DNA of 64,000 bases. Origin: Neofusicoccum parvum (lineage: Eukaryota > Ascomycota > Dothideomycetes > Botryosphaeriales > Botryosphaeriaceae). The position numbers and the translations under genes are program-made. This document shows positions 43,788-54,541 of the stretch, piece after piece. Each line of letters opens with the position of its first letter. The stretch's first letter is position 1. Below the pieces are notes generated by a model. It did no database searches. It worked only from the letters and a program-made list of their open reading frames with translations, and had not been told where the DNA came from. The stretch lies in the NCBI GenBank assembly GCA_020912385.1, contig CP087220.1:186001-250000 (forward strand), written 5' to 3'.

Positions 43788-45688
43788 ATGTCGTTGTCGT
43801 CAAAGCCCCCGCCACCTTCTCTGCTCCAGCTTGTCTGGAACACTACTCTTTGCATTGTCCTCGGAATTGCCATTGGCATCTGTGGACTCCGCTCCATCAC
43901 CAACTGGCCCGTCACAGCCGAGGCGGTGTTCAACTGCGCTCTCTCCGAATGGAATCGCCGCAAGGGCATCCGGCGGATCAAAGCACTTGAAGCCCGCTCA
44001 CGGCAGGCAGATGTCGAAAAGGGCGATGGAGTCCAGGTCCGCTACATGGGCTCGGTCGTTGGCTACCGCGAAGATCCCGCACTGTTCCGCCGGTGTCTGG
44101 AGTCGTACAAGCCGTCGACCGGGCTCGGCCTGCTCCTGGTCGGCATCGATGGTAATGATCGAGAGGACTTGGACATGGCCGCCGTGGTCGAGCAGGTGTA
44201 CCCCACAAGCACCACCTACGTGGCCATTGAAGAGCCGCTCGGTCTCATGACACTGCGTCTGACAGAGGCACACGCCTTTGGCTCTTCGTGGAAGCCAAGC
44301 GAGAGCATCGAAGAGCGGCTCGAGGACCTGCACCAGCTCCCGGAAGATGTGCGGACAGAGGCGAGCGACTTTGCGATGCGCCAGGTCCTCAAGAAGACGC
44401 GCGACATTCTTGCAAACCACAATGTCCTCGAGCCATCAAACCAGCCCGGCGAGCTGCAAGTCATCTGCTTCCATCAGCCGCACGTCTGCAAGAAAGACAT
44501 CATGTTCACAAATCTGGTGGCCTCGCTCGTGCTCCGCCAGACGCACGGGCTCGAGTTCATCTGGACCTCCGACTCAGACACGCTGGTCCTGCCAGACACC
44601 ACCGACAAAGTCATCGGCGCCATGACCCTGGACCCGCTGATCGGCGGCAGCTCCGTCACGCTCGGCATCCACAACGCCCAGGAGAACTGGATCACCCGGC
44701 TGGGCGCGGCCGTGTACTGGTCGGAGATGGCCATCACGCGCAGCCAGAACGGCGCCGTGGACGCGGTCGACTGCCAGCCCGGCCCCTGCGCCGCCTTCCG
44801 CTTCGCCGCCATCGAGGACATCATCTTCCGGTGGTACACGCAGACCTCGCTCGGCATCCGCACCGTACGGCCTCCCCGCACACTCCCTCCCTCCCGCCAA
44901 ACCCACCCACCCCCCACTAACGCGCGTCCCAGATCGTCAACGAAGACCGCCACCTGACCACGCTCCTCCTCCTCCAAAACTACAAAGTCACCTTCCTGTC
45001 CACCGCGCTCGCGCTGACCGACACGCCGCCAACGCTGGTGCGCTGGCTGCTGCAGCAGCTGCGGTGGGCGCGAGCCGCGCACATCGAGCGGTTCCAGTAC
45101 CCGCGGGCGTACGCGATCCACGGGCCGGTGCTGTTCGTCAACGCGCTGGTGCGGCACCACAGCTCGCTGTGCGTGGCGCTGTGCGCGGCGCGGTACGCGT
45201 GGGACGGGCGGCTCGGGATGTCGCTGACGCCCGCCGACGTGCTGCTGCGCGTCGCCCTGTTCGGCGCCTATAACGCCGCCGTCCACCCGCTGCGCGCCGC
45301 CAGCGTCGGCCCCGCCGCCCTCGTCCTCGCTCAGCTCTTCTACCAGCTGCCCCTGCCTGGCATCGTGCTGTGGAGCACCCTGACCACCCTGCAGGGCGGC
45401 TGGGGCACGCAGATGCGCGCGGCGGGCGTGGCGCCGGCGAAGGGGGCGGTGGGCGCGAGGTGGAGGCTGCGGCCGGAGGTTGTGGATAATGTGGGCGCGT
45501 TGACGGCGGTGGCGGCGTGGTTGGTGGTGGTGGGCGCGGCGGTGGCGAGGGCTGTTGCGACGAAGGTTGCGCCTGCGTTTGTGAATGCTTCGATTGGGAG
45601 TGCTGTGGTTGTGGTGGCGGTGGCTATGTGTTGGGTGTTTCTGAAGCCCATTCCGGCGGTGAAGATGGCGGGGGCATCTCGTGCGTAG
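43788..45688 (+). CDS. Processive GT2 glycosyltransferase, hyaluronan/chitin-synthase-like (610 aa, 2 exons)
   Basis: Exons are 43788-44864 and 44933-45688; intron 68 nt (GTACGG...CCCAG). An in-frame ATG at 43737 would add 17 residues; 43788 has the better -3 context. The GT2 catalytic series is present in order: DGNDREDLDM (nucleotide site), IWTSDSDTLVLP (DxD), the acceptor block GPCAAFRFAAIED, NEDRHLT (catalytic ED) and QQLRWARA (the Q-x-x-R-W motif). An N-terminal helix (LCIVLGIAIGICGL) and four or five C-terminal helices place it in the plasma membrane, as in class I hyaluronan synthases. It should polymerise a beta-linked glycan from UDP-sugars and extrude it; the sugar is unknown. The following acyltransferase could decorate the product. 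Confidence 0.87.
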
Positions 45689-45832
45689 ACTAGAGAGCGT
45701 ATGTGCGCCACCCGTCTGTAGTTGACCGAGCCGGACTGCTGGAGTTCCCGAATCTGCCTCTGCCGAAATAAGATCTCCAGAGCTGGATCCGCCAAGGAAG
45801 AGCACAGACGAGTGATCAGACCGGTGGACCTG

Positions 45833-45838
45833 TATAAA
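45833..45838 (+). promoter_or_regulatory. TATA box of the acyltransferase-3 gene
   Basis: TATAAA lies 70 nt upstream of the start at 45908 and only about 145 nt after the GT2 stop codon, so the two genes are closely spaced but probably transcribed separately. Confidence 0.55.
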
Positions 45839-45907
45839 GAGGGGCGTCTTCCACCGTGCCTCCCCCCTTCCCTCGACTCCACCCATCACCTCACCCTCTC
45901 GCCCACC

Positions 45908-47296
45908 ATGGCCCTCCAAAAGCTCCGCCGCCTCCCGGCCCCCGCCTTCCCCCGCGCTCTCCTCCGCCCCGCCCCCAAGCCGCTCTCCCCCACCGCCTGG
46001 ATCGACGGGCTCCGCGGCCTCGCCGCCCTCATCGTCACCGTCGACCACCTCTTCTGGAGCGAGCTCACCCCCATCTTCCCAGGCTACCTCAGCCGGCCAG
46101 CCGCCCAGAACACCTCGCTCCTCCAGCTCCCACCCTTCCGCCTCCTCAGCGCCGCCCACGCCATGGTGCCGCTCTTCTTCGTCCTCTCCGGCCTCTGCAT
46201 CGCCCTCGGCCCCATCCGCGCTCGCCGCGCCAAAACCCTCCTCCCCGCCCTCTCCAGCGCCGCCTTCCGGCGCCCCCTCCGCCTCTTCCTCCCCGTCCTC
46301 GCCGTCGCGCTGGCCGCGCAGCTCCTCCACGCGCTCGGCGCCTACTCCGCGTGGCCCTGGCTCGACGACGCCGACGCGCTGCCCACGGGCCCCTCCCCCG
46401 CCGCGCACGCGCGCTACCTCGCCGCGTACGTGGGCACGCTGGTGGACGCGGCGGCGACGGGCGCGCACTGCGGCGGGCAGGGCAGCGCGGACTGCCCGGT
46501 CGGGCTGAACGCGCAGCTGTGGACGCTGCCGCTCGAGCTGCGCGGCAGCTACGTCGTGTACGCGGCGGTGCTGGCGCTGGCGGGGGCGCGGCGGGGCGGG
46601 CGGCGCGTCGGCGTGCTGGGCGCGCTGGCGGTTGTGTTGCTGTATCGCGGGTGGTGGGAGGGCGCGACGTTTTTGGCCGGGCTGCTGGTCGCCGAGGTGG
46701 AGGAGTGGCGTGGGGGGGCGGTGGCGGCGGCGGGTGGGCTGCCGGTGGCGGTGGAGAAGGGGCGGAGGCGGGGCGGGTGCGGGGGCGTGGGTGTTGCGGC
46801 GCTGGGGGCGGTGGGGGTGTATTTGGTTTGCCTGCCTGGAGGGAGTGAGGAGAGCGGGTTTGGGCCGTGCTACGACTTCCTGTTTGCGTGGTTGACTCCG
46901 CGTCGTTGGCTGGTTGTGGGTGGGTTGGACACGGCGATCTGGTGCTGGCGAGCGCTGGGAGGGGCGGCGTTCGTGGGGGCGCTGAGCGGAGGCGGATCAG
47001 TGTCTTTGCTGCTTCGACGGCCGTTTGTCAGTGGGGCGGCGCAGTATTTCGGGCGCATCTCGTTTATGCTGTATCTTGTGCACCAGATGGTGATTAGGAC
47101 GCTTCTGCTGCGGGTGCGGCCGGCATTGGCGGGTATGCTGGGCGTTGAGCAGAGCGGAGGGCTGGCGGTCTACATGGCGGGGACAGTGGTGCTGGTGATA
47201 TCGTTCTGGGTGGCCGAGGTGTTGGTCGAAGTGCTGGACAAGAAATCGGTGGCGTTGGCGAAGCGGCTGTGGGAGAAGTGGTCTGCGGCTGCGTAG
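45908..47296 (+). CDS. Acyltransferase-3 family membrane protein (462 aa)
   Basis: This is a single exon. Hallmarks of the acyltransferase-3 (PF01757, NodX/OafA-like) family: WIDGLRGLAALIVTVDHLFW at the N-terminus with the conserved His, AMVPLFFVLSGLCIA in the second helix, AQLWTLPLELRGS in the middle, and FGRISFMLYLVHQMV near the end. About ten membrane helices are expected. Such proteins move acyl groups, often acetyl, onto sugars at the membrane. The gene is 219 bp behind a hyaluronan-synthase-like gene on the same strand, which suggests glycan O-acylation; this is inference. GC is very high, and an antisense frame without stops covers much of it. Length is normal for fungal members. Confidence 0.88.
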   Translation: MALQKLRRLPAPAFPRALLRPAPKPLSPTAWIDGLRGLAALIVTVDHLFWSELTPIFPGYLSRPAAQNTSLLQLPPFRLLSAAHAMVPLFFVLSGLCIALGPIRARRAKTLLPALSSAAFRRPLRLFLPVLAVALAAQLLHALGAYSAWPWLDDADALPTGPSPAAHARYLAAYVGTLVDAAATGAHCGGQGSADCPVGLNAQLWTLPLELRGSYVVYAAVLALAGARRGGRRVGVLGALAVVLLYRGWWEGATFLAGLLVAEVEEWRGGAVAAAGGLPVAVEKGRRRGGCGGVGVAALGAVGVYLVCLPGGSEESGFGPCYDFLFAWLTPRRWLVVGGLDTAIWCWRALGGAAFVGALSGGGSVSLLLRRPFVSGAAQYFGRISFMLYLVHQMVIRTLLLRVRPALAGMLGVEQSGGLAVYMAGTVVLVISFWVAEVLVEVLDKKSVALAKRLWEKWSAAA

Positions 47297-48677
47297 AGAG
47301 TATGTAACGAGACAAGTCATGCGACGGCCAGCAACGTGTATGGAAATGCCAGATATACGCTTTTCGGAATTCCGATGGTGCCTTGATTGCATTCGGTCAG
47401 TCCGCGAGGGCACTGCATCTGCTTGGCACTGGGAGTGGCCTGCTAGCCAGAAAAGGAAAGAAGTCGTCTTAGCCGCGATGCTAGCGGATAACCCGAGACC
47501 TCGAATATCGTAACAGCAGACCAGGCGTAGAATGAGGAAAAATAAAAGACGTCAGCAGAGTGAGAAACTAAGTTGGTCCCGGTGAGGCTGCAACCAACCA
47601 CCATTTCGAGGAGCGAAAACAATGGATCGAAGGGAGTCATTCCGGCGGGGTCACGTTGCCATCCCGACGGCCGCTTGATAAGCCAGTCGATCTGTAAGCC
47701 TGCCAGTATTTCCGACAGTCCATGGTTGCTGGTTGCTCCACGAGCATGTCTTATAAACATGACATGTGGTGCCGCCTCACTCACCAATTGGCCTACCAGA
47801 CGTTTCATCCGGGGTGGCGGTTTGGCCGGTGATGAGCTTCGCCCTACCCACAGAACGAGTCCGTAGCGAAGGTCTTTTCAGGGCAGTTAGCGGTTGTGGT
47901 GAAGGATAGTGAGGCCATCATACCTGTTCTGCGTCACAATGTGCTTTTCTCTCGCTATATGCTTTTCAATTCGATCCCATGGCCTAACTTATCGGAATAG
48001 AACCCCAAGATGATATTCGTGAACGATAAAGCCTCTAACTTACTCTGGCGAATGCTTGAGCGTATCCCTCGATCATCGCGGCAGTGGAGAAGACTCACCG
48101 TTGAATTGCGCGGTTGGTATATTTTGGTCAGGGACGCTGAGGGAGATGGGAATTGCTAGAAAGTAAGAGGGTGGTGGAACGCGGGCTACTAAGAAGTGGT
48201 TACTTCAGAATTCGCAGAAAAGTCCTCACCCTGCTTCACATTCCTACTTTTGAAGTAATGGTCCTATTGGATCTTTGTCGCCATATTCGCCGGTTCCCGG
48301 GAAAAGAATTAATCTTCTCGAAATTAGAAGGAAACACAAAGGAAAGCTAGACTCTCAAAGTCTGACAAGGCCTTTTGAGTTTTGATCCGTAAGTGACCAT
48401 CCTCTTGAGACAGACACGAATGTTGTGACTTCAAAGAAATGATAAGAAATGAGAGAAGGAAAAGCGCAAGAGAGAGCGCCATGTCCGTACCTCAGAGGTG
48501 CCTAGACACTTTGGGTAGGAACTAAAGACTGCACCGATTAACGCCGTCGCTATGCTCCACCCAATGACCCGGTAATGCCAAATATTTCGCAATGCCAATC
48601 TGAAAATGCTGCAGCGCTGAGCTTGCCAAAACAACAAAAAGAAAAAAGAGTGAGCATGTTTCAATGCAGTCTGAAAA
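47297..48677 (-). other. Unresolved region with signs of a spliced minus-strand gene
   Basis: No complete model could be fixed, but splice-like signals and coding-like segments coincide. A probable exon at about 47989-47931 reads WDRIEKHIAREKHIVTQN. It is followed by a 50-nt intron (GTATGA, branch GCTAAC, acceptor AAAAG). The next exon reads RPSLRTRSVGRAKLITG and then ATPDETSGRPI. A GTGAGT donor and GGCAG acceptor lead into LQIDWLIKRPSGWQRD and AGMTPFDPLFSLLE, ending near 47443. Farther upstream, 48664-48431 contains a hydrophobic frame (VIGWSIATALIGAVFS). I recognise no family. It could be a small multi-exon gene or a decayed one. Confidence 0.3.
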
Positions 48678-51419
48678 TCAAGTAGCAGCCACCATCCTCA
48701 AGCCTGACTTTCCTTCCAATCCCACCTGGCCATCGCCTTCTCCGTCTGTCTTTTGCGCCTGTGCTGTCCTCATCGTCAAACTCTGACGATGCGGCTGCAA
48801 CTCTCTCTTCGCGAGCACTGGCGAACCTGAAATTGATCCGTCCTTCTCGCTCAACGGTGCATCACCCGCTTCGGACCCGAACGTGGAGCTTTCAATATCA
48901 CTAGCGTAGCCGCCTGCGCTTGGCGCGTATTCGCTGTCAGTGCCACCGACAGTGGATGGCGCGTAGTCGCTACGACTGGTTGTCCAGCGCGGCTCGTGTT
49001 CTTCTTCCTGGACCGAGGCTTCAATGGCAGCGCGCGTGATTGGGTCGATGATCGGACTTTGCGCAATCGGCGTGGTGAGACTGTGGGGTGAGAAGAGGCC
49101 AGGCGAAGCGAGTGGCTGGAACTCGGATTCGCTGTCCATGTCCTGGCGAGTGAAAGTAGGAAACGTAGGATGCTGCTCCGCAAATGGCGTGGGCTGCTCG
49201 GAAGTCGTAGGTGACAAAGACAGTGGAGAAAGAGGTGTTGGTGGATAGTTGAAACTTGCGGAAGAAGCATTAGAGATAGTCGAGTTTCGGTCACGGTTGT
49301 GCTTCTTGTGCGAAAGGACGACTGTGTCTTCAAGCTCAGAGTTAAAAGAAGAGGGTGAAAGAGGCTCGTAGTCACTGTCTGTGTCTGATTTCGGCGGCGT
49401 AGTCTCCATGGATTCGGTGGGACGATGGTAGGAGGTGCGCGGGAGTATTGACGGAGTGTCGTTAGGGCCAGGACTCTCTGGCAGGATTGTTCCAGGCGCA
49501 GGCATCTCCTCCGCAATATCGGATGTTTCATCATCTGCATCGACGGAACCTTCGTCGTCATGCTCTTGCACAGCCTCGTACGTGTCAATAGTCGACGACA
49601 TGGGTGCAACAGCGCGGATCGTTGCCGTGGAGCTACGCCTTATCAACGGGCTTGAACTCGGACTGGGTGGGGGAGGAAGCTCCTTTGCCTCGTAAAATAG
49701 CATGAAAACGCCGCCTTGCGCAAGAACGTCGTCTTTCGAGATCTTGGATACATCCTCATCGCTCAAGCGCCACCAAACCTCAGGCTCCTCCTTCAAATCT
49801 TCCGCATCAGAATCCTCGGCATGTTCGATCTCAACCTCTTCTGCCGTAAATGGATGCTTTCGGTAGCAAACATAATGGCCATTCTCATGCCTTCCGTAAT
49901 GTGTAACCACAGCACGAAGCTCGTAAGGTAGCGCTTGAATACCAAGAGTCTTCTGCGGACTGATCATTGATTCTGATGGGTTGGTGGACCAAGATTCGGG
50001 AGCGACGTGGAAGTCTTCGCTGTCGTATTTGATTGAGCCAAGTGACCAGGGACCAAGATCCAGATGTTCCGGGAAAGAGACGTTGGCGTAGTTCTTCCTT
50101 TGAGCACCGGTCATCTCATCGAATACACTCCTGTTGACATGGATTACGAGTGACTTCGGAGGGCGGCCAACGACTGCCTGTCTGGACTTGGTACTGGACA
50201 CCCAATTCTTGCGTGGAATCGAACACTTCTTGATGAGCGTACTGTCGGCGAAATCCTCATCTTCCAGAGCTTCTTGAACAGTTTGCAGCCTCGCAGTCAG
50301 TGCCTTGGTCGCTTCAGTCGGTTCTTCCTCCTCCCGATCTTTGAGGAGTCCTTCCAGCGAGTCGCGCGCCCTCTGCAGAGTGCACTTGGCGCATTCGACG
50401 CCTTCGATTGGCTCCAGTTTAGTGTACTCGTTGAGGCAATCCCTAATGTCGCACCCATAGCCCCATGCGGACTGAAGGGGGACGGTCAGACAATTGAAAG
50501 GGATCATAGACAGGCCCTCGGTGAATCCACATTTCATGCATCCAACGCGCTGAGCAAGCAGCCCTTCAAGAGGATTCCGCAGTGACTCCGGGTATTTTTC
50601 GGTCTCGACCTTGGGCGCATCTTCCGTCGAGGGCACTTCTTCCAGACCTGTAATCTTCTGAGTCTGCTTCAAAGACTTCAGGATCTCCTTTTCAACCTCA
50701 TCCACGACCTTCGAGAAATATTCCTGTGCATCCTGCTGCTGCCAACTGCTCATGCTCTTCAGCTTCGCAGGTGTCCAGAGGTAGCTTCCGTGGTTATCGG
50801 GATTGTTGAGTTTGAGAACAGTGTCGAGGAGCGCGCTGTTTGTTGAATTGCTTGCGAGGCCGGTGAACATGTCGATACCCCTGGCGAGGAACCCCTCGAG
50901 GCTAGGGAGTGACGCCAGACCCTGGATGACGCTGTTCTGATAGCACGAGTTATCCCAGTTCCCCAGACCAGCTGGCGCGGCGTTGCGCGTTCCCCCAGTG
51001 AGCGCACCAGCTGCCCGCAGCGTCCTGTCACCGGAAATGACCTTCAGCAAGCTGGACCCATCGAGGCCGAAGGTGCGCCGCAGCACCTCGTTCTTGGCGG
51101 CGAAGAGATTTGCCTTCTTCCTTTCCTTGTCGTCGGCAGAGTCCGCGTTCGCGTCGGCGTCGAGACTGAAGGATGGCTGGCCCAGGGCAAAAACGAGGGG
51201 CGCAGGCATGATGTAGACGAAGCAGTTCCAAATTAGCTCGGGGATGGCGCGTAGAGGAATGTCGTAGTGGGCGAGAGCGCGATGCAGGGCGATGATGCCC
51301 AGCACGAGCAGCACGAGCATCGACGCCGGGGTGGTGCGAGGATCCTCGTAGGGAGTGTCGGACCACACGGCGAAGTCGTCATGGGCTGGATACGGCGGAG
51401 GGGGGCGGAGGTTGCTCAT
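48678..51419 (-). CDS. Ubiquitin carboxyl-terminal hydrolase, membrane-anchored UBP1-like (913 aa)
   Basis: This is a single exon. The Cys box is GLGNWDNSCYQNSVIQ with catalytic Cys159, and the His box is VVTHYGRHENGHYVCYRKHP at roughly residue 545. Two zinc-ribbon pairs are present (GCMKCGF and ECAKC). The N-terminus carries two hydrophobic segments, SMLVLLVLGIIALHRAL (33-49) and LIWNCFVYIMPAPLVFAL (62-79), as in yeast Ubp1, which is membrane-associated. After the protease domain, about 330 residues of acidic, Ser-rich, probably disordered sequence follow, with many TPP/SP sites. The protein removes ubiquitin from membrane-associated substrates. The gene is divergent from ALB1 with 327 bp between starts. 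The family is conserved across fungi. Confidence 0.9.
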   Translation of the reverse strand: MSNLRPPPPYPAHDDFAVWSDTPYEDPRTTPASMLVLLVLGIIALHRALAHYDIPLRAIPELIWNCFVYIMPAPLVFALGQPSFSLDADANADSADDKERKKANLFAAKNEVLRRTFGLDGSSLLKVISGDRTLRAAGALTGGTRNAAPAGLGNWDNSCYQNSVIQGLASLPSLEGFLARGIDMFTGLASNSTNSALLDTVLKLNNPDNHGSYLWTPAKLKSMSSWQQQDAQEYFSKVVDEVEKEILKSLKQTQKITGLEEVPSTEDAPKVETEKYPESLRNPLEGLLAQRVGCMKCGFTEGLSMIPFNCLTVPLQSAWGYGCDIRDCLNEYTKLEPIEGVECAKCTLQRARDSLEGLLKDREEEEPTEATKALTARLQTVQEALEDEDFADSTLIKKCSIPRKNWVSSTKSRQAVVGRPPKSLVIHVNRSVFDEMTGAQRKNYANVSFPEHLDLGPWSLGSIKYDSEDFHVAPESWSTNPSESMISPQKTLGIQALPYELRAVVTHYGRHENGHYVCYRKHPFTAEEVEIEHAEDSDAEDLKEEPEVWWRLSDEDVSKISKDDVLAQGGVFMLFYEAKELPPPPSPSSSPLIRRSSTATIRAVAPMSSTIDTYEAVQEHDDEGSVDADDETSDIAEEMPAPGTILPESPGPNDTPSILPRTSYHRPTESMETTPPKSDTDSDYEPLSPSSFNSELEDTVVLSHKKHNRDRNSTISNASSASFNYPPTPLSPLSLSPTTSEQPTPFAEQHPTFPTFTRQDMDSESEFQPLASPGLFSPHSLTTPIAQSPIIDPITRAAIEASVQEEEHEPRWTTSRSDYAPSTVGGTDSEYAPSAGGYASDIESSTFGSEAGDAPLSEKDGSISGSPVLAKRELQPHRQSLTMRTAQAQKTDGEGDGQVGLEGKSGLRMVAAT

Positions 51420-51746
51420 GGTTGGAAGCGAAGGGCGGGTGGGCGAGGCGGCGGAGAATCAGCCAGGACGAAGGCGATGGCGGCGGCGGACAAAGCTAGG
51501 CGGACGCTCCCGCGGGTGCCGCATCGAGCAGGCTGGGGCTGGCGGCAAGAGGGGAGGGAGCGCAGGCTTTGCTGGGAGCAGTTGCGTGTTCCGGGCAGGA
51601 TGAGAAGTGGTCGCGAGATGAAGGGCGACAAGATGGAGATTAGCACCAGGCGGCGCGTGCCAGCGGAACGGCTTCTTGGCGCCGATCGCTCCACCAAAAA
51701 AGTTCGAGCCGCCCCGACGCTCTGCCACCCAGACTCACCCAAGACC
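51420..51746. promoter_or_regulatory. Bidirectional promoter, UBP1-like / ALB1
   Basis: The two start codons are 327 bp apart on opposite strands, so one compact region must serve both genes. It is GC-rich and I see no TATA box, as is common for housekeeping genes. Confidence 0.45.
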
Positions 51747-52351
51747 ATGGCCAAAGCTAAGAGCAAACGTGAGCCCAGCGCTGCCTCCCGGATCCCGCTC
51801 TTCGCCGCTAACTCTGCACAGCGCCGTCGCAGCATTCCCGCGCCGCGCGCCGCGCCGAGGAGCCCGTCGACAAGTCGCTCCAGACCCTCACCGACGCCTC
51901 GTCGCTTCCCAGGCCGAAATCCAAGCTCTCCGCCTCTGTGCTCGCCGCCCAGGATGCCGGCATTTCCAAGAAGCAGAAGAAGAAGCGTCTGACCCACCAG
52001 CAGCGCGTGCGCCAAGAACGCGCCATGGAGAAGGCCGACGCCAACTACGACAAGCATGAGAGGAAGGTCGAGGAGAGCAAGAAGAGAGGAAGAAGAGTCC
52101 AAGAAAGACGCAAGGAGTGGGAGGCGTTAAATGGGGATGTCAAGCCCAAGAACGGCTTTGCTGCGCTGCACGACGATATGGAGGAGGATGTGGAGATGGG
52201 TGCTGCGCCAAAGGGCTCCGAGAGCCTTGCCAGCCTCAATGCAGCCACTATTGCGGCTGCTGGCCCGAAGCCGGTCAAGCCCTCCGGACCCATGGCCCAG
52301 CCCCAAGCCGACACAGAGCCCGCAGACGAAGATCTCGATGTGGCGGAGTAA
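51747..52351 (+). CDS. ALB1: Ribosome biogenesis factor Alb1 (183 aa, 2 exons)
   Basis: Exons are 51747-51768 (22 nt) and 51822-52351; the 53-nt intron has donor GTGAGC, branch GCTAAC and acceptor CACAG. Splicing gives the N-terminus MAKAKSKPPSQHSRAARRAE, the typical start of Alb1 family proteins. The centre is strongly basic (ISKKQKKKRLTHQQRVRQER) and the C-terminus acidic. In yeast Alb1 binds Arx1 and accompanies pre-60S ribosomal particles to the cytoplasm. Placement of a short first exon with an intron directly after the start is usual for fungal ribosome-related genes. Identification rests on the N-terminal motif, composition and length. Other basic nucleolar proteins remain a weaker alternative. 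Confidence 0.8.
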
Positions 52352-54541
52352 AGGAAGCATGCAGCGCCCCTCATTCGGGGTCACCCGGTGCTCCGGCTGT
52401 GGCGCTCTCTAAAACCCTTCTGGGCATCCATACGGCGTTTCGGGATTTCTGTTCGAAAAGAAAAGGTTTCGGTACGGCGGGGGGGAAGTAAGCGTGGGAG
52501 GAACCGGCTTTCAGGTTGCTCGTATGACCAGAGTCGCACACCATCACCTCCTCGAGGGATCTATGATACGAGACGAAGCGTTATACCCCAATCAGCAGAT
52601 CACGGACGTGTGTTTCAACCTTCTAGCATGGCAATTGTTCACGTTTTGGGCGAATCTTTCGGCTGCAGCTCCTTGATGTCATTCATTACCCGTCGGTATC
52701 AAAGTAATCAAGATCGCCGGCACTGGCCGGTATTACGAAGAACCAACATTTTCCGTTTCGCTTTACAGAGCGATCTCGCGCAGGGATTGAGCAGCCTTAT
52801 GCAAGTGTCTCATGATCTCTGGATGTAGGCGCTAAATGACCCAACAATCGCAATGTCCCTGGCGCACATACCACGAATTGTGGAGGGTGGGTATCCAGCC
52901 AGGCGGACGCGGGCCATGCACGTTGTCAGGGGTCTCGTTGATAGTGCGGAGACGTGCATCATGCTTTCTCTCAACCTCATGTCTTCCGCTCGACCTCCAT
53001 TCGAGCACCTCAACGGTGATTCCACGATCTACAGCAGTTTCGGGCCTACTTGGGGATCTTTCGCTGATCAGAGAACTGACGTCAGCGTTGCCACGGCCAG
53101 CGAAGCTTTAGTGAGCCCGTTATGCGTTGCAAGGCCGAGGACCTTGGAGACAGTTCTTCCAATGGCGAATTTGACGAAACTTACTGGAAGACCCTTGCAG
53201 AGGAGTTAGGACGGGCTAGGTCCCCGTTCAGCTCATGAGAACGTGACGACAAGCAGATGAGAGACTGCTTAGAGGAAGAAAGACAGGTAGGGAGCTTCGG
53301 GGTCTTCTGCGCTACATAACTGACATCGCAGTCTGATGAAGTAGGATGGAGTCGTCCAGCCAAGCAAATGGGAGCATGCGCCTGTGCCGCGCCGGGCCGA
53401 GCAAGCCATGGCACACAGCTGCCGTCCAACCACCCGACGATCGGCGGCTGCCGCTGGCGCATTCCGGGCTCGCCATCATCACAAGCCTGTCCAGGTTTTT
53501 CGTTCGCATCCTTCAGGCGGGTCAGGAGAGCTCAGGACGGCCAAGGCAACAAGACAGAGCAACGTCCAGCGCATGAAACCTTCCACGTAATCCCTCGGTT
53601 ACAACGCAGCGATTCCTCTCGCCCGGATGGTTTGTTGTGCCTGGAAACCTCCACATTCCTGGATCAAGCTGCAGTAGCCGCTCGCGAGGAATCGCGGGAC
53701 ATGCGAGCTATCTGCAGGACTCGCTACGCTCGGAAGCCGCAGGATACTCCACTGATTCGTGGCTCACTAGCGAGGACCAGTCGGTCTTGCACTGGGCGTC
53801 GGCGTCGTATTTTTGCCGATCCGTACACTGCTGGCGGAAAAGGCGCTCGGGCTGACAGCCTCCGCAGTGGATAACGGCTGTCACGGAGCGTGCGGAAAGC
53901 GTGGGATCGGTCGATAGAGCTCGTGTTGCACCAAGGCTTCGCCGCAGGGCCCACCCGCCAACACCTGCCCTGCTTGACGAAATGCAGCCGTCGGCCCATG
54001 GAGCACGCCGAGGCCCTGCCCATCTGTGATCGCCGCCGGGGGCTGCTCGGGAGGCGCGGGGAGGATAAGCGCAGCGTGCCGAACAGCGGGCTGGGATGCT
54101 AGCGGGGCAGACGGCGGCGCCAGCTCCCCCTCCACCGGTTGACGTTCGCGCCTCAGTTCTGAGCTATGCTGGGCCAGCCGAGCGCCATTGAGCTGTCAAT
54201 TCCGGACCGCCTGCTCCAAGTCAGACAGCACCACGGAGCCGCAGGCGCCGTTGCCTGTTTGACTCTGCGCCGCGACTCGTTCCGGGGTGGTGGTCTGATG
54301 TCAGGGATGTTGCGCGCAGCCCCAGCGCGGCCTCCCCGTGGGCGGAGTGGATCGATGGGGTGAGGAGGCAAGGGTCCCAAAGGTACTTTCCTGCTTACCG
54401 CACCAGCGCCATGCGATCATCGATTGCTTCACCATCGCGGCTCCCATTTAAAAGGGCTTTGAACAGTGGCGTCGCCTCCGTCTTTTCCTTTCCTCATCAC
54501 TCCAACACTCCACCGTCTTCCCCTCTCATCAATTCGCCGCC
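52352..54541 (+). promoter_or_regulatory. Long intergenic region with the phosphoketolase promoter
   Basis: I see no gene in most of these 2.2 kb. TTTAAAA at 54447-54453, about 90 nt before the phosphoketolase ATG, is the likely TATA element. It is followed by a pyrimidine-rich leader (about 54478-54530) of the kind found in strongly expressed fungal genes. Confidence 0.45.

Noticed and set aside
44474..46468. 664-codon open frame on the minus strand
   Set aside because: It is antisense to the GT2 and acyltransferase genes. Composition is Arg/Gly/Glu-rich with no motif; the lack of stops follows from the high GC of the real genes.
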